DNA of 64,000 nt from positions 1,726,775 through 1,790,774 of the forward strand of contig JAJEKV010000125.1 in assembly GCA_021234155.1 (NCBI GenBank), in the 5' to 3' direction. Shown in pieces: positions 63,485 through 64,000 of the stretch. A model generated the notes under the pieces. It was given only the letters and a program-made list of their open reading frames with translations, had not been told where the DNA came from and did no database searches. A program made the position numbers and the translations under genes. This stretch comes from Isoetes taiwanensis. Taxonomy: Eukaryota; Streptophyta; Lycopodiopsida; Isoetales; Isoetaceae. Numbering within the stretch: position 1 is the first letter of the stretch; the number at the start of each line of letters is the position of its first letter.

Positions 63485-63594
63485 AAGGGGATAAACATCC
63501 ATGCTCGCCCACTACCTCAAATAAACGGGCTCGCCCCTCCCAGCTCGCCTGTTTATCTGAGGTAATGGGCTCTCAGGGGTGTTTATCCCCTTCA
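63485..63594. mobile_element. 110-bp foldback MITE
   Basis: AAGGGGATAAACA near 63486 pairs with TGTTTATCCCCTT ending about 63593. The inner arms (CCCACTACCTCAAATAAACG and CTGTTTATCTGAGGTAATGG) continue the stem to about 50 bp with mismatches. Confidence 0.7.
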
Positions 63595-63597
63595 TCA

Positions 63598-63890
63598 CTT
63601 TTTCTTTTCTATTCTAACTTCCATGCTAAATTCCGGACTCACGATTCCACTACAGCTCTAGCAGTTTTCCTAAATACACTATGATCTTATGTGGCAGATT
63701 TTCGGAGATGGTAACAAAAGCTCTTGGGGGATCTTGCCGGGGAGTTAAATCACTGATTTTGGATGCCATATCGAAAGTTTTTAGATTGTAATGGAATGCC
63801 AAAATCAAGATTTCTTGTTGTCGTGCAACTCTCAGGTTTATCCAACTCTGACCTTCCGCCGGAGTGGAATCTGGACCTAACGTCCAGATC
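63598..63890. repeat. Inverted-repeat family, third copy
   Basis: Plus orientation, diverged: CTATTCTAACTTCCATGCTA, CGGACTCACGATTCCACTAC, then TTATGTGGCAG, GGATCTTGCCGGGGAGTTAA, TTTTGGATGCCATATCGAAA and GAAT ... ATTTCTTGTTG, ending GGAGTGGAATCTGGACCTA. It has the full A-middle-B order seen in reverse in the right copy, and so shows the intact structure best. Confidence 0.7.
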
Positions 63891-64000
63891 TCACTATTGC
63901 AGTAGATCCAGACCCATCTCGCATAAGTACTAGGTTATTGGAAGCAAATTGCAAGAATCGGCATTCCGTTGAAGTGGTGGTAGTTCTTGTATAAGGGAAT

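Overview
This is repeat-rich nuclear DNA from a land plant. Two genes have plant-type exon/intron structure with GT-AG introns of about 60-640 nt: a serine carboxypeptidase-like enzyme (19.3-21.8 kb, minus) and a mitochondrial L-2-hydroxyglutarate dehydrogenase (55.3-57.7 kb, minus). Almost everything else is transposon-derived. The mix of a GCM-type zinc-finger/SWIM transposase, a pogo/Tigger-like DDE transposase, two or three non-LTR elements, Copia debris and many foldback elements suggests a seed-free plant such as a fern. That is inference; nothing here identifies the species.

Layout. 0-5 kb: a minus-strand open segment leaving the left edge, a 74-bp tandem array with a central palindrome, then a decayed intron-containing transposase reading right. 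5-19 kb: no convincing gene; short repeats, an acidic ORF pair with a hairpin, a 0.6-kb duplicated segment around an LTR-like insertion that itself carries an 0.8-kb TIR element with 8-bp target duplication, a two-copy 1.25-kb element, a 113-bp MITE and a LINE 3' end. 19.3-21.8 kb: carboxypeptidase gene with one missing base in exon 6. 22-35 kb: adjacent foldbacks at 23.3-23.6 kb, two clusters of a 12-bp motif at 29.5 and 32.4 kb, a degenerate Copia pol at 32.9-34.2 kb, and a few unassigned exon-like ORFs. 36-43.6 kb: a LINE (ORF1, APE endonuclease, RT, CCHC-like end) with an (ATTCT)n tail. 44-55 kb: MITEs, a 220-bp-arm inverted repeat, a second LINE RT fragment on minus, and coiled-coil/gag-like remnants. 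55.3-57.7 kb: L2HGDH with one in-frame TGA. 58-64 kb: a decayed pogo-like transposase with related inverted sequences on both sides, then more foldbacks.

The two host-type genes are not functionally linked and form no operon. Both look nearly intact, each with a single lesion, so each could be a recent pseudogene, a sequence error, or (for L2HGDH) a mis-modelled junction. The most unusual non-coding signals are the palindromic 74-bp array beside the transposase, the GGAAACCTCCCC foldback arrays, and the large number of unrelated foldback elements.
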